NCBI RefSeq assembly: GCF_007859955.1
Contig: NZ_SJPR01000004.1
Span: forward strand, 186,001-250,000
DNA: 64,000 bases
Source of the DNA: Botrimarina colliarenosi
GTDB taxonomy: Bacteria > Planctomycetota > Planctomycetia > Pirellulales > Lacipirellulaceae
Reading direction: 5' to 3'
The notes beneath the pieces were generated by a model. That model saw only the letters and a list, made by a program, of their open reading frames with translations. It was not told the origin of the DNA and ran no database searches. The translations under genes and the position numbers were made by a program. How positions within the stretch are numbered: position 1 is the stretch's first letter; every line of letters starts with the position of its first letter. Shown one piece after another: positions 34,739-45,640 of this stretch.

Positions 34739-35095
34739 GAGGCACTCCTGGGGGCGTGAAAATCAATCGTTGCAGCTCAAGTCAGGAAAGGCGGGGTCCT
34801 AACGACCCTTACGACCTCAGTGAGATTGTAGACAGCGGTGACAGCACTCAACAAGTTTACCGCTAACCGCTCAGGGGTGTCTCCCTCCGACGCAGTCGCC
34901 TGTGACTCGCGAGCAGTGCTAGCGACGCCGAAAGTAGGCGGTCTACGTCGTCCAAACCGGTCGTTCTCGAAGCTCCGCAGCCGCCGGCTACGCCGACCGA
35001 TACCCACAGGCAGGGATCAGCCCGCGCCGATGGCGTCCGGCGCCCCTTTGTCCGGGGCTCGTCCTCGGGGAGCAGTTCCAAGGATGGAGCGAACG
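34739..35095. other. Divergent spacer, promoters expected
   Basis: No credible gene. The frame open from 34838 is Arg/Pro-rich and only becomes protein-like at the ATG at 35096. The region must supply promoters for the propeller gene (minus) and the secreted gene at 35096 (plus); I could not assign boxes. Confidence 0.6.
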
Positions 35096-35632
35096 ATGAA
35101 GCGGACCCTGCTTGCTGTCGCCGCCCTGGCCGCCGCCGTCCCTGCGGACGCGTTCTGGCTTGGCGAGTTCTACTGCTACCTCGAGCAGCGCCGCGCCGAG
35201 CAAAACGCTTGGCCCGCGCAGTACGTCGAGCAGGACCGCCGTAACGCCGCTGCGCCGTTCGACATCATGATCGAGAATGGCTGGCGCCGGCAGAACCTGC
35301 TCGGTTCGCACCACTTCAATGAGGACTGCACCCAGCTGACCCAAGCGGGCAGGCTGCGGGTGCAATGGATCCTCACCCAGGCGCCGCCCGAGCACCGCCA
35401 GCCCTTCATCGAGCGCTCGCTCGATGAGCAGACGACTCAGAACCGCATCGCGACCGTCAATGACTTCGCGATGCAGGTGGTCCGCGATGGCTCGTCGATC
35501 ACCGCTCAAGAGACTCACTTGACGTCCGACGGTCGCCCGGCGGTGACGGTGGACTTCGTGAACACCCAGTTCCGCGAGAACATGCCGACTCCGACCTTGC
35601 CCGCCGCGACGCCGGCGGGGGCCTCCGAGTAA
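35096..35632 (+). CDS. Secreted protein of unknown function next to the Tad locus
   Basis: A 178-residue protein with a signal peptide (MKRTLLAVAALAAAVPADA). The body has conserved-looking blocks FNEDCTQLTQAGRLRVQWILTQ and RIATVNDFAMQVV, but I do not recognise the family. GGAGC lies just ahead of the ATG. It is 72 nt upstream of the TPR gene and downstream of tadC, which suggests, without proof, a role in pilus assembly or anchoring. Confidence 0.65.
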   Translation: MKRTLLAVAALAAAVPADAFWLGEFYCYLEQRRAEQNAWPAQYVEQDRRNAAAPFDIMIENGWRRQNLLGSHHFNEDCTQLTQAGRLRVQWILTQAPPEHRQPFIERSLDEQTTQNRIATVNDFAMQVVRDGSSITAQETHLTSDGRPAVTVDFVNTQFRENMPTPTLPAATPAGASE

Positions 35633-35704
35633 ACGGCGTCTCTTACTAACCGCAACGCACGCACGCGCCGCCCCATTGGGCGGCATACCCGGGGGGGAGT
35701 TACT

Positions 35705-36787
35705 GTGCGAGTTCAACTTACCGCAGCGATTGCTACGACGCTGTCGCTGGCGCCGATGGGCGTCTTCGCGGCGCCGTCGTCGATGCTCCATACGATGCCG
35801 GAGCCGAGCGCGCAAAGCGTCCCCGGCGAGGCAAGCCGGATGGGGTGGCTGACGAAGTGGTTCCACGGCCCGTCGGCCGACCCGATGGAGACTGGCGTTC
35901 CGAGCGCGGCCGGGCCGGGCGTCATCGCCTACCAGCCGCCGCCGGCGTCCATGCCGACCGCCTCTTCGTCGGGGGCCGCGGCCAAGACCGCTTGGCGTGG
36001 CAATGGGGCGGTTCCCGCCTTTGCACAGAACTCGCCGTCGCAGACGACGCCGCTCGACACGGCCGCTCGCTCGCCGATGGGGCAGGGATCACCCACCGCG
36101 GCGGACGCCGCGACCCCGGCCGACGAAGCGCGGCGCCTGCGCGAGCAAGGGCACGCCAAGGACCGCGAAGGCGACTTGGCCGCCGCCGAAGCGATCTACC
36201 GTCAGGCGATTGGCGCCGATCCGACCAGCGCCGCGGCCGTCAATGACCTCGGCCTCTGCCTCGCCCGCCAAGGGAGACTCGACGCCTCCGCCGCCGTGTT
36301 GCGGCAAGCGATCATGATGCGGCCCGACAAGCAGCTCTACCGCAACAACATCGCGACCGTGCTGGTGGAAGTCGGCGAAATCGACGAGGCTTTGACCCAC
36401 CTGAAGACCGTCTGTGGCCCCGCCGCGGCGCACTACAACGTTGGGCAGATCCTGACCCGCAGCGGCAAGACCGACGAGGCGGTCGCTCAGTTTGAGCAGG
36501 CGTTGGAGCTCGACCCCAACCTGCGGCCCGCCTTTGACGCGCTAACGCGGATCACGCAGCCTGCGGCCGACGCTTCCTTCGCGCAATCGACGGTCCAATC
36601 GACGGGCGAGGCCGAGTCGTTGGCGGCGATGTCGGATGCCCCGGCGCCGCGTGTCGCCACCGCGACCGCTGCTTCCGTGGCGCCGCAATCGGAGAGCACG
36701 CCGGTCGAGTCGGACGCCGACGAAGAGCCCGAATTCACCGGCCCCCCGAGTTTCCCGCGACTGTTGCCGCCGGTGCTCAACCGCTGA
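35705..36787 (+). CDS. Secreted TPR protein (TadD-like position)
   Basis: A 360-residue exported protein with a GTG start preceded by GGGGGGAGTT. A signal peptide (to VFAAP) is followed by a Pro/Ser-rich linker and then three to four tetratricopeptide repeats at about 140-285 (EGDLAAAEAIYRQAIGADPT, QGRLDASAAVLRQAIMMRPD, SGKTDEAVAQFEQALELDPN). The C-terminus is disordered, ending in FPRLLPPVLNR. Tad systems usually include a TPR lipoprotein, TadD, as secretin pilotin; this gene is the best candidate, although no lipobox is seen. Confidence 0.75.
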   Translation: MRVQLTAAIATTLSLAPMGVFAAPSSMLHTMPEPSAQSVPGEASRMGWLTKWFHGPSADPMETGVPSAAGPGVIAYQPPPASMPTASSSGAAAKTAWRGNGAVPAFAQNSPSQTTPLDTAARSPMGQGSPTAADAATPADEARRLREQGHAKDREGDLAAAEAIYRQAIGADPTSAAAVNDLGLCLARQGRLDASAAVLRQAIMMRPDKQLYRNNIATVLVEVGEIDEALTHLKTVCGPAAAHYNVGQILTRSGKTDEAVAQFEQALELDPNLRPAFDALTRITQPAADASFAQSTVQSTGEAESLAAMSDAPAPRVATATAASVAPQSESTPVESDADEEPEFTGPPSFPRLLPPVLNR

Positions 36788-36812
36788 CCGCGTCAGAGCG
36801 ATCGCCCCCGCG

Positions 36813-37478
36813 TCAGCTGGGGGAGATGGTCGCCCCGCCGGTGCGCCAAAACAGCCACCGCTCGAGCAGCTCGCCGGGCACGAGGCAAACCAGCGCCGCG
36901 ACGGCTAGCACGGCCGGAGGCCCGGCGTCGACGACCGCCGGGATATTCTTCGCCCCGCCCGCGAGCAGCTGGGCGCCGAGCGGCAGGATGACGCCGCCGA
37001 ACGTCCCGAGGACGTAGCGGAGCTTGCTCCAGCCCGCGAGCGGGCCAACGAGTTGCTGCGCCGAAGTCTGTCGGGGCGAGGCTTCGCCGCCGATCTGAGC
37101 GTACAAGTACGTCTCCGCGACAAACTTGATCGCCATCGCGATGACGACCAGCAGCACCAGCAGACTGCCGGCGCCGCCTAGCTTCGCCGCGACCGACGCC
37201 CGCGCCAGCGACCAGATGACCAACGCGACCCCCCCGCCAAGAGCGAAGGGCGTCGCCGCCCGACGCAACGCCGCGTCGAGCCCCCACCACTGGCCGGCGT
37301 GCAGTCGGCGGTTCGCCTCGACGACCCGGTCTTGCCGCATCAGCATCGCGGCGCCGAGCGTCACGGCGCCGAGCGCGACGGTCGCCACAAACGACCCCTC
37401 CGGCGGCGTGACTTGGCTGAGGCCGCACCAACCCAAGAGCAAGGCGGCGACGGCGATCGTCTCGATGAACAATGACAC
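36813..37478 (-). CDS. Polytopic membrane protein, possibly DmsC-like
   Basis: A 221-residue protein with about six to seven hydrophobic segments and a GTG start. The C-terminal pattern (RYVLGTFGGVILPLGAQLL, then VPGELLERWLFWRTGG) faintly recalls DmsC-type membrane anchors of molybdoenzymes, but no catalytic or iron-sulfur subunit is adjacent. The assignment is weak. It could equally be a lineage-specific membrane protein. It lies downstream of ppc on the same strand, separated by a palindrome. Confidence 0.5.
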   Translation of the reverse strand: MSLFIETIAVAALLLGWCGLSQVTPPEGSFVATVALGAVTLGAAMLMRQDRVVEANRRLHAGQWWGLDAALRRAATPFALGGGVALVIWSLARASVAAKLGGAGSLLVLLVVIAMAIKFVAETYLYAQIGGEASPRQTSAQQLVGPLAGWSKLRYVLGTFGGVILPLGAQLLAGGAKNIPAVVDAGPPAVLAVAALVCLVPGELLERWLFWRTGGATISPS

Positions 37479-37514
37479 GGGGGACTTTTTGATTGGAGGG
37501 TGGTTTGGTGGATC

Positions 37515-37599
37515 ACTCCCGGCGCTGGCGCCTAGGGCTCAATCGCTGGCGATGTTCCCACACCGCGGTTCGAGAGCCCTAAGCGCCGGCGCCGGGAGT
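37515..37599. repeat. Intergenic palindrome with 26-nt arms
   Basis: Arms 37515-37540 and 37574-37599 match at 24 of 26 positions (actcccggcgc...agggctc type). They sit between the ppc stop and the membrane-protein start on the same strand. The sequence resembles dispersed palindromes, and could also act as a hairpin at the ppc 3' end. Confidence 0.85.
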
Positions 37600-37624
37600 C
37601 GCGAAAGACGCACGCCGACCCCCT

Positions 37625-40357
37625 CTAACCCGTGGTCCGCATGCCGGCGGCAACGCTCTTGATCGACAATTGCGACAAATGCCGCAGCTCTTCGGACGGG
37701 TTGTCTGCCGACCGCACGCGTCGCATCACCTCGAGCTGGATCAGGTTCAGCGGATCGACATACCGGTTGCGGACCTTGATTGAGTCTTGCAGCCACGGGA
37801 CCGTGTCGAGCAATTCCTTCTCGCCCGTCACCGCCAACAGGGCGTCGCGGGCCCGTGCGTACTCGGCGTCGAGCAGCTCGGCGACGTCACGGAGGGCGGC
37901 GTCTCCACCCGCCAACTGGGCGTAGCGGTCGAAGACCGGGCGGTTCGACTTAGCGAGGGCCAGCGCGGCGTTGTCGATCGTCGCCCGGAAGAACGGCCAC
38001 TGGGTGTACATCTCGTGGAGCGATTCCTGGCCGCCGGGCTCGCCGAGGGCCGCCTCGAGGCCCGCCCCCAGCCCATACCACGCCGGCAAGAGGCAGCGGC
38101 ATTGCGTCCAAGAGAATACCCACGGGATCGCCCGCAGGTCCTCGATCGCGTCGCCCTTCTTCCGCTTGGCCGGCCGCGAGCCGATCGGCAGGTTCTCGAT
38201 CTCGCCGATCGGTGTCGCTAGGCGGAAGAACCGCACGAACGCCGGGTGCGTCACGAGCGCTCGGTACGACGCGAGCGACGCGTCCGCCATCCGCTGCATC
38301 TGGTCGCGGTAGTCGCTCGTCGGCTTCGGCGGGGGCGTCGTCGCCGCGATCAACACGGCCCACAGGACCTGCTCGAGATGCCGGTGAGCGATTGCGGGGT
38401 CGTCGTACCGCTCGGAGAGGACCTCGCCCTGCTCGGTCAGCCGGAGCGAGCCGTCGAAGGTCTCGGGCGGCAACGACAGGATGCTCCGCGCCGCCGGTCC
38501 GCCGCCGCGGCCGAGGGAGCCGCCCCGGCCGTGGAAGAACGTGACGTGCACGCCGTGCGACTTAGCCAACGTGTTGAGGGCGATCTGTGCGCTCTGCAGC
38601 GACCAAGCCGCCGATAGGTAGCCGCCGTCCTTGGTGCTGTCGGAGTAGCCAATCATCACCGTCTGGCGATCGCCACAGGCGGCGACATGCGACCGGTAGG
38701 CGGGCGATTCGAGTGCGGTGCCGAGGATCTCAGGCGCTTCGACCAAGTCGTCGATCGTCTCGAACAGAGGGATCACCGGCAGGTGCAGCGACCCATCGAG
38801 CTCGCTGCCGCCGTCGGCGCGTTCGCTCCACTTCCACAGCCACAGAATCGTGAGGAGATCGCTCGGCTGCTTCGTCATCGAGACAACATGCCCGCCGAGG
38901 CACGCCATCCCGTAACGCCGGGCGGCGATCCGCAAGACGCGGAACAGCTGGAGCGTCTCGCGGGCCGTCTCGCTGAGGCCGACCGGGTCGAGATTCGCCG
39001 CGATCGGCTGCGTCTCGGCTAGCAGCTCGCAGCGGCGTCGTTCGGTGAGCTCTTCGCCCTTCTCGACGAGGCCGATGGCTTGCCACAGCTCGGTCATCAC
39101 CCCGGCATAAAGCTCTGAGTGCTGCCGCACGTCGAGCGCCGCCATGTGCAGGCCGAAAGTCGCGATCTGGTCGAGCCACGCATCGACCTCGGTGTGGGCG
39201 ACGTCGTCGTCGCCCGCCGCGATCAGGGCGTCGCGCACCAGCCGGGCGTCGGACGCCATCTCCTCGGCCGATCCGTAGGCGGCGGACGGTGTCGGACCTT
39301 GGCTCGGCGCCGCCAACGACTGCTCGATCCGCCAGCCGATGACCCGCAACCACCGCCGCGGCGTCTCGAGCGGCGGGATCGGCTCTAGGATCTCGACGAG
39401 CTCGGGCCAATTCGCGCACGCCGTGGCGAGCGGCTCGAGCAACGCGGCGCAGGCCGGGGCCTGGCGCGTCGAGACGCTGATCGAGGTGATTAATGCGTCA
39501 CACGAGGCCCAGTGCCGCTCGAGCGCCGCCTTCCGCAGCCAGCGGAGCGTTTGCTCGGTGATCTCTGGCGTGACATAAGGGTGGCCGTCGCGGTCGCCGC
39601 CCATCCAGGAGCCGAACCGCAGCACGCCTCCCGCGGCGACCTCTTGTGCTGGATAAACCTCGGCGACCGCCTGACGCAGCTCGCCAACAATCCGCGGCGC
39701 CGTGTCCCAAATCACCGGCATAAACGCCAGCCCGCGCTGCACCTCTTCGAGCACTGTCGGCCGGGTTGGGCGGATGATGTCGGTCTGCCAGAGCTTGACG
39801 ATCTCGCGACGGACGAGGCCGCGGAGCGACTCCTCTTCACGCGGCGTGAGCGAGGCTACGTCGAGCCGCGACAAGATTTGCCGCAACGACCGCAGCTTGC
39901 CGCGGATGCTCTTGCGCTTCGCCTCGGTCGGGTGGGCGGTGAAGACCAGTTCGACGCGGACCCGTTCGACGAGATCGGCCATCGCCTCGGCCGAAACGCC
40001 CTGCTCTTTCAGCTTGCGGACCGCGTCGAGGATCGACTCCCTGCGCGGCGCCGGGTGGCTCTTGCGCTCACGGTCGTGGAGCGACCGCACCCGCTGGCGG
40101 TCCTCGGCCAGGTTCGCCAGCTCGAGGAACGTGCCGAACGAGCGGATCACGATCCGCAACTGGTCGGCCGTCAGGTCGCGGAGCAACGCGTCGAGTTCGT
40201 CGGCGGCGGCGAGGTCGCCGTCACAGAACCGGCGGGCGAGCCGGCGGACCGTCTCGACGAGTTGGAACGCCTCGTCCCCCGCGAACCGCCGGACGGTGTC
40301 GCCAAAGGTGCGTCCGAGGTCGTCGATCTCACGTCGCAGTCGCTCGTCGGTAGCCAT
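37625..40357 (-). CDS. ppc: Phosphoenolpyruvate carboxylase
   Basis: A 910-residue enzyme that makes oxaloacetate from phosphoenolpyruvate and bicarbonate, refilling the TCA cycle. Catalytic motifs are intact: FTAHPTEAKR with His142, SWMGGDRDGHP, FHGRGGSLGRGGGP, and RAIPWVFSWTQCR. The C-terminus ends AAGMRTTG, close to the usual QNTG. The ATG at 40357 gives the family length; the frame is open to 40612. Confidence 0.97.
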   Translation of the reverse strand: MATDERLRREIDDLGRTFGDTVRRFAGDEAFQLVETVRRLARRFCDGDLAAADELDALLRDLTADQLRIVIRSFGTFLELANLAEDRQRVRSLHDRERKSHPAPRRESILDAVRKLKEQGVSAEAMADLVERVRVELVFTAHPTEAKRKSIRGKLRSLRQILSRLDVASLTPREEESLRGLVRREIVKLWQTDIIRPTRPTVLEEVQRGLAFMPVIWDTAPRIVGELRQAVAEVYPAQEVAAGGVLRFGSWMGGDRDGHPYVTPEITEQTLRWLRKAALERHWASCDALITSISVSTRQAPACAALLEPLATACANWPELVEILEPIPPLETPRRWLRVIGWRIEQSLAAPSQGPTPSAAYGSAEEMASDARLVRDALIAAGDDDVAHTEVDAWLDQIATFGLHMAALDVRQHSELYAGVMTELWQAIGLVEKGEELTERRRCELLAETQPIAANLDPVGLSETARETLQLFRVLRIAARRYGMACLGGHVVSMTKQPSDLLTILWLWKWSERADGGSELDGSLHLPVIPLFETIDDLVEAPEILGTALESPAYRSHVAACGDRQTVMIGYSDSTKDGGYLSAAWSLQSAQIALNTLAKSHGVHVTFFHGRGGSLGRGGGPAARSILSLPPETFDGSLRLTEQGEVLSERYDDPAIAHRHLEQVLWAVLIAATTPPPKPTSDYRDQMQRMADASLASYRALVTHPAFVRFFRLATPIGEIENLPIGSRPAKRKKGDAIEDLRAIPWVFSWTQCRCLLPAWYGLGAGLEAALGEPGGQESLHEMYTQWPFFRATIDNAALALAKSNRPVFDRYAQLAGGDAALRDVAELLDAEYARARDALLAVTGEKELLDTVPWLQDSIKVRNRYVDPLNLIQLEVMRRVRSADNPSEELRHLSQLSIKSVAAGMRTTG

Positions 40358-40635
40358 CGGGTTGATCGGGTAGCGAGGGGGGTCGGTCTTTCGCAGAAGC
40401 GCTGAGACGCGGGGGCGGGCGACTGGCTCTGGGATCCTGAGACTAAACCGGCAGGGCCCGCACGCAAAGACGCCAAGGCGTGAAGGGCGGACCGCGCCGC
40501 CAAATCGCCGCCACCGAGAGTCGGACAAACAGCAAAAAAGGCCCCGACCATAGCGGTCAGGGCCTATTGCGTGGTCCTTTTCCTGGCGCGGCAAGGTCTT
40601 GGCGTCAGCCAAGCCGAGACCGCCCAGAAATCAAG

Positions 40636-40723
40636 CGGAGGCGACAGGATTCGAACCTGCGGAAGGGGGGACCCCTTCACCGATTTAGCAAACCGGCGCT
40701 TTCGACCACTCAGCCACACCTCC
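40636..40723 (-). tRNA. tRNA-Ser (GCT anticodon)
   Basis: An 88-nt class II tRNA with acceptor stem GGAGGTG/CGCCTCC and discriminator G. The anticodon loop TTGCTAA lies between CCGGT/ATCGG and gives anticodon GCT. A long variable arm (AAGGGG/CCCCTT) is present, and the T-loop is TTCGAAT. CCA is not encoded. Confidence 0.96.
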
Positions 40724-40828
40724 AAAACAGCCGGTGATCCGGCCACAGAACCGCAGTGTAGTTGCTCCCCCACAGCGACCGCAAGACGGCGTCGGCGCCG
40801 TCCGGGTTCGCAGGAAAAGCCGTGTCCG

Positions 40829-43564
<2,736 letters not shown>

Positions 43565-43905
43565 TTATCGTCTCTCCCTAATGTCACCCGCCGCAGGGGC
43601 GAATGACCATTCCGATGAGGCTTATTCGAACAGGCCGCCGGCCGACGCAAGTCGCGAATCCATAGCGATTTGCGCTGCGACAACTGGCCATAGGCCGGGG
43701 AGTCTAAGCCGCCCCGTGCAGGGGGTCAACTCGGCGACGCGGTCTCGGGTAGCGCGTTTGCGTCGGGCCCTCAGGGGCAATCCTCGGGTCGAAGGCCCAA
43801 GCAACTCGGCAGTTTGACGAACCCTCTATCCCCGGGTCGGCGCCTTGGTGCATTAGGATGTCAATTCCCGTCGGTCGAACCCTACCGTACGCCAGGACGA
43901 GTTCC
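43565..43905. other. Divergent spacer between hppA and a PEP-CTERM gene
   Basis: No credible gene, only short Arg-rich frames. It should contain the hppA promoter (minus) and that of the gene at 43906 (plus). No clear boxes or repeats were recognised. Confidence 0.6.
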
Positions 43906-44628
43906 ATGCCGAATGCCCTCCCCTGCGGTGTGCTCACTCTCACCGTTGCTTGGTCTTTCGCCTGCCAAGCGGTGGCGGCCCCCCTCACTGCGGCGAGCAA
44001 TCGGGCCACCGCTCCCGGCGACGCAAGCGCCGCCGCTGTCGTCGAGCGATTGGGCACGGCGGCGGCGCCGATCGATCGCCAGATCGCGCAGACGTTCCTG
44101 ACCGTTAACGGCGGCGTGCTGCAGAGTATTTCGGTCACCGCCGGCGCCCGCGGTGGCCTCGCCAACCAGGACGGCCAGGGCCTGAGGGTCACGCTCACCG
44201 AGTTCACAGCGGGCATGATCGGCGACGTGCTCGCTACCGCCCCGGTGGATAACGTCGAGCTGCTGGCGGGATTCGGTGGGCCGTTTACGCAACCGGACGT
44301 GCTCCAAGCGACCGCGACGTTCGATGCGGCGTCGGTGGTGCTCACGTCAGGGGTCACCTACGCGATGGTCTTCAGCGCAGAAAGATTCACGGACAGCTTT
44401 TTTATCCTGGGCGGGAATCTCGGGTACCCCGATGGAGCCCTCGGTGGACGCACCGGAGACTCCCCTTTCGGATTTGGCCCCCTAACCGATTTGTTCTTCG
44501 ACGTAACGGTCGAGGCCATTCCTGAGCCGACTTCAATCGCGTTGTTGGCGAGCGGCGGACTCGCCACCGGCCGCCGCCGGTCGATGCGGCGTCGCGGACC
44601 TGTTGAACGGGGACCTGTTGAGTGCTGA
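43906..44628 (+). CDS. Small PEP-CTERM secreted protein
   Basis: A 240-residue exported protein. A signal peptide (to VAAP) is followed by a beta-rich choice-of-anchor-like body (QTFLTVNGGVLQSISVTAG, TYAMVFSAERF) and the sorting tail IPEPTSIALLASGGLATG with RRRSMRRR. A short repeated RGPVE tail follows. The start at 43906 follows AGGACGAG; the frame opens at 43858. It converges with holB, only 2 nt apart. Confidence 0.8.
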   Translation: MPNALPCGVLTLTVAWSFACQAVAAPLTAASNRATAPGDASAAAVVERLGTAAAPIDRQIAQTFLTVNGGVLQSISVTAGARGGLANQDGQGLRVTLTEFTAGMIGDVLATAPVDNVELLAGFGGPFTQPDVLQATATFDAASVVLTSGVTYAMVFSAERFTDSFFILGGNLGYPDGALGGRTGDSPFGFGPLTDLFFDVTVEAIPEPTSIALLASGGLATGRRRSMRRRGPVERGPVEC

Positions 44629-44630
44629 GC

Positions 44631-45617
44631 CTAGCCGGCTCGCCGCGCGAGCTGTTGCGCAAGCGACTGCACCACCGCCGATTGGTTGGCGTTGCGGCCC
44701 AGCGCGGACTCCGCTTCGAAACAAGCCTCCAGTTGCCGCAACAGCGCATCAACGCTCGCGGGGTCGTCGGCCGCCGTGCTCAGGCGGGCATGCAGCGTGG
44801 CGATCGTCGCGGCAAGCAACTCGCGCATCGCCCGGCGGCGGATGCGGGGTTCGGTGGCGACCGCTTTGGTCTCTTCTTCGAAGACCCGGGCCAGGTCGTT
44901 GGCGTCGAGCCGGGGAGACGCCAGGCGACGCAGCAAAGTTTCGCGGGCTTGATCAAGCTGCCCCTCCGCCAGCTCGAGCGCCCGCGAGACGCTCCCCTCG
45001 GCGATCGCGGCAAGCCGTTCAGCGTCGGCGGGCTCGAGAGGGTCGGGCTGGCGACACAAAATCGACGCGACCTCCGTCGCCTCCAGCCGGCCGAACCGGA
45101 CGATCTGCGAGCGAGAGCGGATGGTTGACAGCTGCCGGGCGAGACTCGTGCCGATCAAGATCAACAGCGAACCGGGCGGCGGTTCTTCCAGCGTTTTCAG
45201 CAGGCAGTTGGCCGTCTCGACGCTGAAATCATCGGCGTCGTCGATGATCGCCACCCGGCGGTCGGCCACCAGCGGCCGCAGCGCGATGTCGTGGCAAAGC
45301 CCTTCGCGGTTCCGCCTGTCGGCCGGGCCGATGAAGAGATCGACCGGCAGGGTCGTTTTGCCCTCCGGCCGCGCGACGCGGAGCAGATCGGGGTGGGTCC
45401 CCGCCGCGGTCAGTCGGCAGTTTTCGCAAACGCCGCACGCTTCGAGCGACGCGCCGTCACGACGGGGGCAAAGCAGCGCCGCGGCGAGACGCTCGGCGAA
45501 GTACCGTTTGCCGACACCGGCGGGCCCAACAAAAAGGTAGGTGCTCGCCAGCCGGCCGTTTGCGAGGGTGCGCCGGAAGCGGTCCTTCGCGTCGTCGTGG
45601 CCTAGAACGGATTGCAT
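44631..45617 (-). CDS. holB: DNA polymerase III delta' subunit
   Basis: A 328-residue clamp-loader subunit. The AAA+ Walker A is GPAGVGKR, the zinc cluster is CGVCENC with its upstream Cys, and LLKTLEEPPPGSLLILIG covers the sensor region. The usual SRC motif reads IRSRSQ, so Cys is replaced by Ser. The C-terminal helical collar is present. The ATG at 45617 gives a standard start. It is 23 nt after the kinase gene on the same strand, suggesting one transcript. Confidence 0.93.
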   Translation of the reverse strand: MQSVLGHDDAKDRFRRTLANGRLASTYLFVGPAGVGKRYFAERLAAALLCPRRDGASLEACGVCENCRLTAAGTHPDLLRVARPEGKTTLPVDLFIGPADRRNREGLCHDIALRPLVADRRVAIIDDADDFSVETANCLLKTLEEPPPGSLLILIGTSLARQLSTIRSRSQIVRFGRLEATEVASILCRQPDPLEPADAERLAAIAEGSVSRALELAEGQLDQARETLLRRLASPRLDANDLARVFEEETKAVATEPRIRRRAMRELLAATIATLHARLSTAADDPASVDALLRQLEACFEAESALGRNANQSAVVQSLAQQLARRAG

Positions 45618-45640
45618 CCTTGCTTACCTTGGTAGAGTCA

